Assembly (NCBI GenBank): GCA_004764695.1
Contig: SMSO01000025.1
Span: 5,448,362 to 5,512,361, forward strand
Length of the DNA stretch: 64,000 nucleotides
Source of the DNA: Schizochytrium sp. TIO01
Lineage: Eukaryota; Sar; Bigyra; Thraustochytrida; Thraustochytriidae
Reading direction: 5' to 3'
Of the stretch, positions 32,804 through 43,137 are shown one piece after another (the first letter of the stretch is position 1; every line of letters starts with the position of its first letter). The position numbers and the translations under genes were made by a program. Below the pieces are notes generated by a model. That model was given only the letters and a program-made list of their open reading frames with translations, was not told the origin of the DNA and did no database searches.

Positions 32804-33775
32804 TCTGCTGCCGAGGCAACTCCTCTGTGCTCCCTGTTATTCTGATCTTTGTTGTTGTAGATTTAGAGATGATTCCATGACGTCTTTCATTTCTCAAAAT
32901 CTGGAGAACGCAAATTGACGCATTTCTGAGTTGCCCATCTTCGCTTCTTCTAACAAGGTGGTAACATTTACCTAACTACCTTTCTTTGTAAGATAGTATT
33001 AGGTACCTACCTAACTAGGTAGCATTAAACAATGGACAAACTACCTATCGGGACATGAAGTAATGAATGACTCTGGGGATGGACCGATAAAACATCAATG
33101 TCACTAGCGACTCGGAGGCCAACATAGCTTTGGGTATCCTTGGTGAAAGGAATTAGTGGTGCCATCTGCTGGTTCAGGGATGATTAAGGGCAATAAAGCA
33201 GTCTGTAGTACCTCTCACAGGGGTTAGTCAATGTAATAGTTGCAGATGGGAATTTTCAAAGTTAAATACTTGGTCCCGAACTTTGCGATGAACGAAACAA
33301 ACTGCTTCGCAAAGAATGTTGATGTTCATTGGCCCCTTAACTCTGATCATGAGATACTAGTTCACAGGAATGTCTCAGGTTTGGCTCAAGAGTGAAGGCG
33401 TTGAATTTTTGGGAGCAAGCTATCAAGGGAACAATAATACGCCTGAGAAGGTTTGGGAAAATAAAGGTAAGCTGAGTTGGAGTCTCTAAGCAAGTTGCAA
33501 GCACACAAAAAAATGGGAGAGGAGGCATATGTACTATGAATGGCTAGCTAGTAGTTGCTGATGATGTTAGATTATGTAGTCTTGCTTGTATATCTGTTTA
33601 CGATAACCCTACATGAGGGCAGCATTTAAGCACGTGGTTGTCAAAGCGTTCGGACCTGTCGATAAAAGTACTTGGCATGGAGAAAGAGGAGAGATAAGCC
33701 TGAGTTTTAGGAAGAAAACTGACTTCCTCAGCCCAAAACTTAATACCCATTAGCTGTTCGTTTGATCTTTCGGAT
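32804..33775. other. Intergenic region
   Basis: About 1 kb between the WASHC4 start and the WW-gene stop. It contains a TACC/CTAGGTAG-rich patch near 32970-33030 and no supported gene. Confidence 0.6.
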
Positions 33776-34920
33776 TTAGCTGGCTTCAACGGCCTCGGAG
33801 TTGCCTTCGGCAGAAGTAGTTTTGGCGGCAGCACCGTTCTCAGAACCATTAAGAGTGCCGTTGGTGGTCTTCTTCTTCTTCTTCTTAGTGATGCCACCCT
33901 TGTATGTCTTAGCCTCTTCACTGTGAATTCGAAAGGAAACAAAATCGAGAAATGTTTGAGAGCACAGAAAATGTCAGTATTTTCCTTCTTTTTTGTTGTG
34001 TTGCTGATACTTGTAGAGGAGCTTCTGACTGATTGCACGAAAGTGGACAGCCTATGAAGTCTTGACTTCAAAATAAAGGAATTGAAAACTTACGTGGGCA
34101 CCCATGAAATGCGCTCGCCTGTAAAATTTTAATTGACACGACATCACCGACGGTAGCATTGCGAAGTTGGGTTCAACAAAGTCCAAAATATATATATATC
34201 CATAAAGACCCCAACGAAAGAACTCAAGCGTGTTAGTGGGCGTTAGTTGTATTTCTATGCAGATATCCTCAATCCGAACTCCCATTCCCTACCCGAACCT
34301 CAACTTACCGGTGTGAATGTTTTGATAGGCGACCTTACCCTGTTTTCCCCATGATTCGCTCAAGCAAGCACCCAGTTGTATGTCCAATTGATCAATTAAA
34401 AAATCATAAACGCAGCCCAGAGCTCCATCAAAAGTTAGTCTTTGTCCATGTTCAAACTAAACCTCACTATACAAACTTCACATGTTTGGCTCTACGAAAA
34501 CAATCAACTAAATGAAATCTGAAATGGGCATCCAAGCCTTCAATTCCCGGGTGGCCAAAGCTATTATGCCACTATGAACTGAGGACCCGTCAGACGGAAT
34601 TACTGCATGAACTGGAGCGAGCCTCAATAGTTCTTGAAGTGGATTAAGCAGGCAGATCCAACTGAAGCCCACCCCAAAGTGAAATAAAGGAAATGAAAGA
34701 TGAGCTAAGAAACCACTCAAGTCCACAGACGATCCAGCGAGGGCGAGGATCTTGATGGAAAGCGCTTGCAGGTTTCACGTACCGGTCGAGATCTTGAGGG
34801 AACGGCCTTCCAGCCGGCGGGGAGCTCCACGGGGGCGAGCGGTTCAGAGTCCTGAGTGGCGGAGTCGCCTCCGAGCGCCTCGTGGTGCTCAGACTCGTCG
34901 CGGCAGCAGAGGTTGCCCAT
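33776..34920 (-). CDS. Four-exon small WW-domain protein with N-terminal acylation motif
   Basis: Exons on the minus strand are 34783-34920, 34309-34339, 34094-34118 and 33776-33920; all introns are GT-AG (donors GTACGT, GTAAGT, GTAAGT). They join in frame to 112 aa. The N-terminus MGNLCC fits N-myristoylation at Gly2 plus palmitoylation at Cys5/Cys6, implying membrane attachment. A WW-like domain spans residues 33-66: LPAGW with Trp37, then HTGERISW with Trp62, with a slightly long first loop spanning the exon 1/2 junction. A Lys6 run and a Ser/Ala/Glu-rich tail follow. WW domains bind Pro-rich ligands; the partner is unknown. A start 11 codons upstream (34953) is open, but MGNLCC is favoured. 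The consistent phase of three junctions makes the model strong, though it has not been checked against RNA. Confidence 0.82.
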
Positions 34921-35834
34921 GGTGCAGTGACTGGTGTAGGACGGTGACGACAAGAAGCGGTATAAACGGAGCGCGTCGACTGGCGGGCGCCGGAGCGGAC
35001 GATCGCAGACGGCCGCGGTTGAGTACTTGGTCTGTCTCCTCCTGAGTCTCTTCTTCTATCCTTGTCAATTATATTTTATTTTTTAATATTTTGTTTTAAC
35101 TATTTAATCAACTAACTCCTATATCCCATATCATCGTTATCATCACTTTCCGTCATTATCTCTTTCAAGAAAGGATATGAAACAGGGAACTAAAATGATC
35201 CATCGCCGCCACTACACTATACGCTATAGCGCGCTCCACATAGTCCACTATCCGCCGCTATAACCTACTGTGCGCCCCCTCCTACTATAGCCTATCCCCC
35301 ATTCCCCACTATAGCCTATCGCCCATTCCCCATAGTAAGCTCAAGATCATAGATAGATAGATAGATAGATACGACGCCCTCTCTATGTACTGTACCTCCA
35401 GAGTCCCTTCCTATACCCCACCTACTCGGCCATATCAAGCGATCGCAGTTTTCCTCCTCGTGCTTGTTCGTGCGATGCAGCTCCGCCCTGGGCAGGCACG
35501 AGCTGCCGAGGGGCCCTCCGGTTCCTGCGTGCGAGCTGGGCGTGGCCCGGCTGCTGGCAGGCAGGCAGGCAGGCAGGCAGGAGACGCTTAGGCGCCGCGA
35601 AGGGCGCGAGCTCGAGGCCGTGGACGATGCCCTCCTCGAGCGTTCTTCGCCCCGAACAAAAGAACTCTGCGGCTCAGGAGAAAGAGAACGGAACAAAGGA
35701 GGATGTTCTACGTAGGTGCCTAGCTAGCTACTCCTAGCTGCTGTAGGTAAAGCACTAGTCTAGGCGCTGGCTAAGCACCTGGCTAGCCGTTGTTCTTTAT
35801 GTGTTCCTTTTTAGATTGCTTTCTTTATTATTAC

Positions 35835-35875
<41 letters not shown>

Positions 35876-38490
35876 TTATTATTTTAAAATTGTATAAAAA
35901 CTAAAACAAGTAAACAATAAAAGAGAAAAAAAAATAGTGAAGTTCTTTAGGAAAGAAAACAAACAGAATAAGTTGGAATAGGATCCAGTACCTGAATCAC
36001 CTCAGCAGCAGATATCAGCTCTCTCCAACAGAGCGCCTCAAGCCGCAGCATAGGCGCGGTGATGGATACAGAGCTCGCTGAGCAGGGCACCGCTTTCCTC
36101 AGCAGCGTATTCAGACTTGGAGCAGAGGATGAGGCGATCGGCGCTTGCTTCGAGCCACGCCCCGTCTGAGCTTCAGAGCCTACCCCCCCCCAGCTATGAC
36201 GCCTACCATCTCCTGGCGGGCCTCCTCTCTATATATTGAAGGCTTCGGGTACCCCCACATAGGACACAGTATATGCTTCCAGTCGAATAAGGAGACCGCA
36301 ACCCAATATGGACCCACGGCTTGCTATCTTAAGAACTGCAGGACGTACGTATGTCTCTCTTTTGTACTTCACTTTTCCCTGAGGCTATCTATATAAGAAG
36401 TACCTATTGCGATGGTATGTAATTCTGCGTTGTCGTTTCCTTTTGGACATGGATACCTAAGCTAGGTACCTGAAGAAGAAGGAGGACCGTTGCGGTTGCT
36501 GGCGAAGAGCCGAGAGAGACGCGTGGATGTGAGTCCAGCCGTCCGAAGCGCCGCAGTTCTGGTGGACGATGATGGATTCCTATCGCTTGGGTTCTATCTA
36601 ACATTTATTATAATTTTTTATTTTTATTTTTTTTTCCCAATTCTCATTTTAATTGTTTGTTATTATAATTTGATAGAACTTATAAGTAAATCATTAATTG
36701 ATTGTCAGACACCTTTTACTACTAATCTCTCTTCTTTTTCTCTTCGGAATGAAAGATACGAAGTCCCCTCTTTAGTATGGGTTCGTGCGTCTGAGACTCA
36801 CCAAAAAACACTAAGCGAAAAGGTAGGAGCGGGCCTAGTAGAGAGGGAAAGAACGGCTCTTAGGGCTGGCTACAAGCGAAGTCAAAGAACGCGGCGCAGG
36901 GAAAGAACGGCCCGACCGCTCGAGATTGTAATAGTCGTAATGCCAAGCCAAGCCAAGGTGCGTCTCAGTAGCCTGCTATGTTAGTACTACCCAGCATTTA
37001 GGTACTAGGCACCTGGAGAGGGACTATGAGAAAACTAATGCGCGGTTCTTTACTTCGTTGAAGACCTGTCGAAGTCGTAGTACGTGGGGGACTCGAAGAT
37101 ACCTGGTGAGGGTGACACAGAGGTCGAGAGCAAATTGAAAATCGTGAAGTTGTGAAGTCGACAGAGCGATGGCAGCATATACTGTGGAAATGGTGGCGAG
37201 GAAGTAGCTGGAATCCACGTGCAATGTCAACTTGGAGCTACGAACCTACCTACACCAAAGCCTTGGTGGGAACCCACATGTGGACATGAAGAGCAGGACG
37301 AATGTGGGCAGCAAAGACATGCTTTTGAGTAAGTGAGTCTAACCTCACAAGTAATGAGTGAGTGGCGTGCTGACGCTTGACTTCACCGTGTAGGATTTCC
37401 AAGGCCAAGCAATTGCACTGCTGACTGCAGAGTTTGATGATACTGTGGGTGAACGCTGTACCTGCTTGTAGTAGATCGGATTTCTAGAAATGGCGTTAGC
37501 ATCATAAGATATCTGGGCGGTAGCTACCAAGTTAGCTAAGGCTCAATGGCGTCATGACTTTTACTTACAATTAATTACTTTGTTCACTGAGTACATGCGG
37601 TTGCAAGCTTGGCGGCGAGATTCCTTGCAGCAAATCTCCGCGTCAGCAGTGGAGTCAACCAGGGGCTAGTTCGATTACAAAATGCAAGAATCTTGACAAG
37701 AACTACACCTTTGGATGAGTGGTATCTCACAGCCTACTACGGATGATTGACTTTCACCATCAGACAGATATAGCGGACCTGTGATTTTACCACTTCAGAT
37801 AGTACTTATTTGCTAATCTGCCAACTTGGTGAGAACAGAGGAATGTGTTACTACAGAAGAAATATTGTTAATGAGATTTTATTGATCGCACCGGCTAATT
37901 CTCTAGATTACAAACAATAAGCTTGCATATGTAATCCCGGCAGATACAAGGAGGAGCCGTGAACAAGAATAGTATTTTATATAGGTCCTCAAGTTTAATC
38001 TAGCCAAAGTTTTAAAAAGTCAAGTATCACATTTGATCCAACTGATTTTGATTAGTGAGGGCACACCACGACTCATGTCAAGTAAAGACATCAAAGCAAT
38101 CATACATTACGGTCAGGAAACGAATAAAGTGATTTTTCTTTTAGCCACACACACACCAGCATCATGTACCATGGACTTTTGTCATCATGTTGTGCAAGAT
38201 CAAGGCTGCATCACGATGTAAAGCAGGGATAGTCATGAACTCAGGATAATATTGAACTAAAAATTGATACCAGATAGAACTTATTAAAAGTACACAAGCT
38301 ATTTATGTTAGCACGGGAGAGCTGAGTGCTTTAGAAATATGAAAGAGAAGAATACAAGAAGAGGGTGTGTGTGTGTGTGTGTTTAAGGTATGATCGAAAA
38401 GAAAACAAAATGATGCAATGGGCCACCACTCGCCACTCTTCAGCATGTTTGCTTCTTGTGTGCTTGCGCCACTGAGACTCATAACCGAAA
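34921..38490. other. 3.6-kb intergenic region rich in simple repeats
   Basis: No supported gene. Contents: a minisatellite-like CACTATAGCCTAT/CCCATTCCCC stretch at about 35265-35335, (ATAG)n at 35348-35371, (GGCA)n at 35558-35582, an ATT-rich run at 35823-35885, CTAGG-rich patches, and (GT)n at 38363-38382. A 164-aa ORF at 36490-36984 crosses poly-T DNA and looks spurious. Confidence 0.55.
35823..35885. repeat. (ATT)n trinucleotide microsatellite
   Basis: About 20 ATT units with occasional substitutions. Confidence 0.9.
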
Positions 38491-41073
38491 TTACGATAAA
38501 GAAGCAAAGATATGAAAAAGGCGGGCCGCAAGAAATGCATTGTACGTAGGTTGGTTTGGTGGTTGTTTGTCAGGGTGCGTCTGGCGTAACACTTGCCTCA
38601 CAAGCTTACGTTGAAGTGAAGTAGAACTGTGTAGTGCTTGTTTCTGCGCAACAGAGAAATCTGTGAAGCGCTCCAGAGGGGATGCAATGTCCCGCAAATT
38701 AATAAGCATAGCAGGGAGGTTGTGGTTGTTCTGAGACCACTTCTGCACAACCGCTTCCACATCCTGCTGCGCTTGACGCTCCTCAGGAGATGTTGCTGGA
38801 GGACGATACCGTGTCTGGCCAGTATGTTTGTTGACCCAAAATGGCACCCCGTCGTCGGTCTCACTACGCGCCCACTCAGACTCTGTCCTGGCTGCGCCTC
38901 CAGGAGCAGCTGGAGTGGAGTCGTCAGCAAAAGTAACGCGCTTTTTACGACGAGGCAAGGGAGGAGCACTTCGTGAGGGGACGGGAGGCGGCGAGGAGCG
39001 CCGTTCTTGAGCCGCTTGCATCTGACGAATTTGTTCCTCGCGTTGCTCAAAAACGAGCATTGATTGCTCAGAATAAACTGAATCGCGGTCACGATCTCGC
39101 ACGAACTCTGCAAACGAAGGTTGTTCTGGATCCATTCCATCTTCGTTATGTGTGAGGACATCCCGTTCAAGTGCATTATAAAGCGCCTGGGCGTCGAGAT
39201 TGAGCAGATTAGCTTTGAGGCGCTCCCAGCGTGCGCGACGACGAGCTGCAAGCATAATTTGATCTTGTGCATATCGTTCGGCAGCGGAAGCCAACAGAGC
39301 AGCTCGAACATGATTGACGCAGAACCACTCGGCAGCCAAGCGCTCAGGTGGTGTGACGCCATGCTGGTGCTCGTCTTCCTGACGAGCTGCCACGCTTGAA
39401 TTGTACAGGAATCCCACCAAATGGGACATGCGTGGAAAAATGTGTTTCGAAAAAAGTCGCAGCGTCTCTTCAAGGTTATGGCTGGCCTCTAACAAAGATA
39501 CGGCAGCTTGTGCTTCATCCGCCCTTCGTCTTTTTAGCGCCACACCCAAGTAATTTAGAGGATCAAGTCTCATTGGAGCATATTTGGCATTGTGCTGCTC
39601 GACCTTTGAAAGTCTTAGCAAGGCAAGTCCAAGTGCGGATTCTTCATCAACGCGGGCCTGTGTTCTTTCTTCAAGGTGCCGCAGAGAAATCTTACCCGTG
39701 TGATAACCTCGTTGAAGGCCAGGAAGTACTCCATTAATGGCTCCAAGCGCAACAGGACCCGAGCCAAACCTTCGCAGAACCATATCCACTTGAAGACGAG
39801 CTCGCGTTGCCACAATAGGATCTTCTGCAAAGGCAGCTGCTCCTGAAAGGCGGTCTCGTTTGTGTTTGGGTCTGAGCAGTGACATTGATCCCTGGCCATT
39901 GGTGTTGGAGTTTACCACAGAATGAGAGTCAACAGTGTCGATGTCGTCATCGTCGTCCATTTCGTCCATCTCGTCTCTACCGTCATGAACAGAGTCGAGC
40001 ATAAAGGTTTTCACGGGCATACTCATACCAATGATGCTATGCAACGATATGTATCGGAGCCAGACCTCGAGCTCGCGCATCCGTTGCAGAACGAATGCTC
40101 TGTCCTGTGAAGAGATTAGCGCGAAGGACCGTTTCGGAGGTAGTGGAGGGACAAGAATTAAATGCACGCGACTTGATTGGCCCACACGGTATTGGTAGAC
40201 CTTTGCAAGCACCTCGCGAAGACGATAGAATTCTGAGAAGCGCCTATTAACTTCGACTGGTGCCTCTACAGCGTCTGCCCAAAGCGAGCGGGCTTCTTTC
40301 TCAAGCCACGGTCTACCACTGAGGCTAGCTGCAAACCCGTACGAGATATACTCTCGGGGGTGAGCACCAGCCTCCACGAGTTGGTTCTCATCTTGAACGA
40401 CCTCGGTATCATGCAAAGCAAAAGGCCTTGAATGTCTTCCGCGCTCGTTTTCGTATGAAAGATATGCCTGGAAAGAACTGAGACCCCAAAAGTCTACATT
40501 AAACCAAGGTCGAGGGTTTTGAGGGGTGTATCTCTCAAGAGCTCCAGACCCGACCATACTCGAAGTGTGAGACGCTGGCGAATGGATTTCATGGTGTGGC
40601 AATTTTGCAGAATTCTGCATACCTGGAGCACCAGAAACTTCTGTAGATGTTAATGAAGATACCAATAAAGGAGAAGCCGAGCTCAAAGATAAAAAGCCGG
40701 GGTTGTGAAGATTTGTTGGATTCTGATTGACACCAAGATCTGTGGAGTTAGACGCGTTTAGAAAGGTTTGATGGTGTTCGTCCTCGAAGACCTCGCGAAC
40801 ATCGTCCAGCATGTCGTCAACAGTCTTGCCTGCAGCATAGGCTTCTCGCAGAGCAGCCTCAAGGCGACTGAAGAAGTAGGCCTCGCCAGGAGACACAGGT
40901 CTTCCATGGTGGCGGTCTGCCCACGAGCCGTCCTGCCGAGTCTCGAGAGACATGTCTCCGGCGCCACAGTCCACGAGGCCAAAGTTGAAGCCACTGTCAA
41001 CGTCAAAGCCGCTAATCCCGACACCGACACCGACACCGACACCGGGCACGCGGCGAAGGCTAGGCCTCGCCAA
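38491..41073 (-). CDS. PX-domain protein with WW-like motif and C-terminal J domain
   Basis: The PX domain of this 860-aa ORF lies at about 240-360: RRFSEFYRLREVL (277-289), the Pro-rich PPLPPK (309-314), and RMRELEVWLRYISLH. PX domains bind phosphoinositides, mostly PI3P, on endosomes. An acidic linker and a long helical region (about 400-660, BAR-like length) follow. Next come a Pro-rich segment and a WW-like motif at 732-760, whose second Trp is replaced by Tyr. The C-terminal helical domain contains HPD at 833-835 (LRQTHPDKQPP), the Hsp70-activating signature of auxilin-type J domains. The combination suggests Hsp70 recruitment to endosomal or endocytic coats (inference). A Gly-Val run near the N-terminus is encoded by an ACACCG hexanucleotide repeat at about 41019-41044. 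The PX and HPD calls are solid; BAR is not proven. Confidence 0.8.
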   Translation of the reverse strand: MARPSLRRVPGVGVGVGVGISGFDVDSGFNFGLVDCGAGDMSLETRQDGSWADRHHGRPVSPGEAYFFSRLEAALREAYAAGKTVDDMLDDVREVFEDEHHQTFLNASNSTDLGVNQNPTNLHNPGFLSLSSASPLLVSSLTSTEVSGAPGMQNSAKLPHHEIHSPASHTSSMVGSGALERYTPQNPRPWFNVDFWGLSSFQAYLSYENERGRHSRPFALHDTEVVQDENQLVEAGAHPREYISYGFAASLSGRPWLEKEARSLWADAVEAPVEVNRRFSEFYRLREVLAKVYQYRVGQSSRVHLILVPPLPPKRSFALISSQDRAFVLQRMRELEVWLRYISLHSIIGMSMPVKTFMLDSVHDGRDEMDEMDDDDDIDTVDSHSVVNSNTNGQGSMSLLRPKHKRDRLSGAAAFAEDPIVATRARLQVDMVLRRFGSGPVALGAINGVLPGLQRGYHTGKISLRHLEERTQARVDEESALGLALLRLSKVEQHNAKYAPMRLDPLNYLGVALKRRRADEAQAAVSLLEASHNLEETLRLFSKHIFPRMSHLVGFLYNSSVAARQEDEHQHGVTPPERLAAEWFCVNHVRAALLASAAERYAQDQIMLAARRRARWERLKANLLNLDAQALYNALERDVLTHNEDGMDPEQPSFAEFVRDRDRDSVYSEQSMLVFEQREEQIRQMQAAQERRSSPPPVPSRSAPPLPRRKKRVTFADDSTPAAPGGAARTESEWARSETDDGVPFWVNKHTGQTRYRPPATSPEERQAQQDVEAVVQKWSQNNHNLPAMLINLRDIASPLERFTDFSVAQKQALHSSTSLQRKLVRQVLRQTHPDKQPPNQPTYNAFLAARLFHIFASLS

Positions 41074-43137
41074 CGTTTGATCCTCCTCGGCGTCCGCCTG
41101 AGCTGCGGCGAGTCAGATTTTCGTGACACTACGTCGGCGGTAGAGGAGATGATTGAGGGATTGAAGTTGCTCGAGGGGTTGATTGTTCAAGGAATGAAGG
41201 GAGAATTGAAGGAAATTATTATTCCTATAGGAATAATCAACATAAAGAGTTTTACTTCTTCGCTTGCCTGCGTCAAAGAGGCGACACGATCGAGAAGGAA
41301 TTTACGCTCAAATTGGCAGGGGAAAACGTTGGGATTCCAGAGAGCAGTGGCTACAATTAGGCAATAAAAAAATATTCCTTACTTGAAAGAAACCTCAGTA
41401 TAAGCTACAAATTTGAAGCTCATTCTGGTTTGATTTTATGACAAGGCGAACTTAACAAGGAAAGACCGAAGAAAGATATTCTTCCTATTCCTACGTATCT
41501 CAATGCTCCTCTTAAGTGCTATCCTTCTTTCTTTTACCTTTTCATTTTTCATTTTTTATTCTTTTACTAGCAGTCGAAAGAGAAGTCTAAGATGAAGAGG
41601 TACAACCAATGACGACGACCTGTCTTTCTTTCTTTCTAGGGTTATAAAATGAAGAATTGAAAGGGCAGAAGGGAATCTGCCGAATCTGGGACTCACACGA
41701 CCAGAGGCAAAATACTACGAAGAGCCGAGCAGTGAGATCTACAGGAGCTTTACGACGAAGGAAGGCACATAAGCATTCGAAATCGTAAGAAGACAACGCT
41801 ATGAAAAGACCATTTTTGTTTAGTCTCATCGAAAGCTTAGTAGTTTCAAGAAGAGAAATAATTAGAGAAGAAAATACAAATGTCTGATCCTGGGAAGTCC
41901 TTAAAAATGTTGAGGATTAGGAAGTTGAAAGAAGCAATTGTGGCCAGTATACTAGTGATAGGGCAACAGTTTTCTCTTTTAACTAATAAGTCGCCAGCTC
42001 TGGCAAAATATACTTTACCTGAGTTTGTAAAGACTCATAATGTACATAAACTAACCAGAAAAGGAATGAACCCCGCAGAAGCACAATTACTAATGTTACA
42101 ATCAGGGTTTGTATAACAATAACAGTAGTATATTCACTTTTGACCTTCGTTTCCTACGCTGGGCTAACTCATGATCGTCTTTACTCTTTATCGATTGAGA
42201 ATTCGATCGCAAGTAGACCTATATTATCCGCTCTTCTGAATGGCAGTGAATTTTCTCTCTAGCAATCCATATTTGCTCACCTGCACGTCCATGAATAATG
42301 CTTCATTTTGGAATTCTATGAAATTCTCGATGTCCTTAAGCTTCTTTATATCATTTAGAATCTTGTTTCTGAATTTGTACTCATATCCTTTTCCACTATT
42401 CCACTTGCCTCCCGTTCCTCTACTCCTCCGGAGCAATCCCAACTATACTTAGATGAAACAAGCGTAGCTCCCATATATAGGACTTTTTATTTTAATTTTT
42501 GTATAAACTCACCACAGCTTGATTCTTAGACACCGCTGATCTGTATAATAATTGTAAATAGAGTTGGTGGGGATATAAATGAAGGGATCGTTAGTAGGAC
42601 TTATCATACGATCTTTTAATTCTGAAACCATCAAATATTTAGCACCAGGTAGGACGACTATTTGGCAGGTTTGAAGCTTTGCTTGGTTGTTCCTCTTGGT
42701 CGCCCGCATCATCTATCCCTTTCCAGCTCTCTTTTTTGGGCAGAATAACGTGAAAGCAGACTAGCTTCAAAGTGTCAAATTATCTATTAGGTCTTTCTCT
42801 TCGGAGCGCAGCCCTTGTCCTCTGCGTTTTTACTCAGGCCATTCGTAGCACTTGACATCCATTGCATCAGCGTCCAATTTTATCATTCGTTTCAAGTTCT
42901 TCATGAAGAACTAAATTTGTTCTCTCTGAAACTTTGTTCTCAACTTTGAAAGCAAGCTCAGCTTGTCAAGGTCAAGTTGTTCCGTGATCGTTCTGTTCTA
43001 GTGTTTGCTGTTCTGATGTGTTCCGTTCTCTTCGTTGACCATCGAGATCATCGTCATAGTTGTGGTTGTCGGAATAGATAGAGTAGTGGAGCAGCAAGCC
43101 AAAGCAGATTGCAAACGCTGGCTAGTTACTCGACGCG
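41074..43137. other. Intergenic region with a possible AT-rich relic at 41880-42712
   Basis: This is the divergent spacer between the PX-J gene and the ATP-synthase-like gene. Between 41880 and 42712 several short ORFs have ordinary protein-like composition: plus 41880-42116, and minus 42224-42442 and 42509-42712. On the minus strand GACGTGCAG|GTGAGC resembles a splice donor. I could not assemble a gene. It may hold exons of an unrecognised gene or a transferred organellar fragment. Confidence 0.35.

Noticed and set aside
33598-34071. 157-aa minus-strand ORF
   Set aside because: It overlaps exon 4 of the spliced WW gene in a different frame; the spliced model explains the coding signal better.
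36490-36984. 164-aa ORF with an Arg-rich C-terminus, considered as transferred organellar DNA
   Set aside because: It crosses poly-T low-complexity DNA and I cannot support an organellar match from memory.
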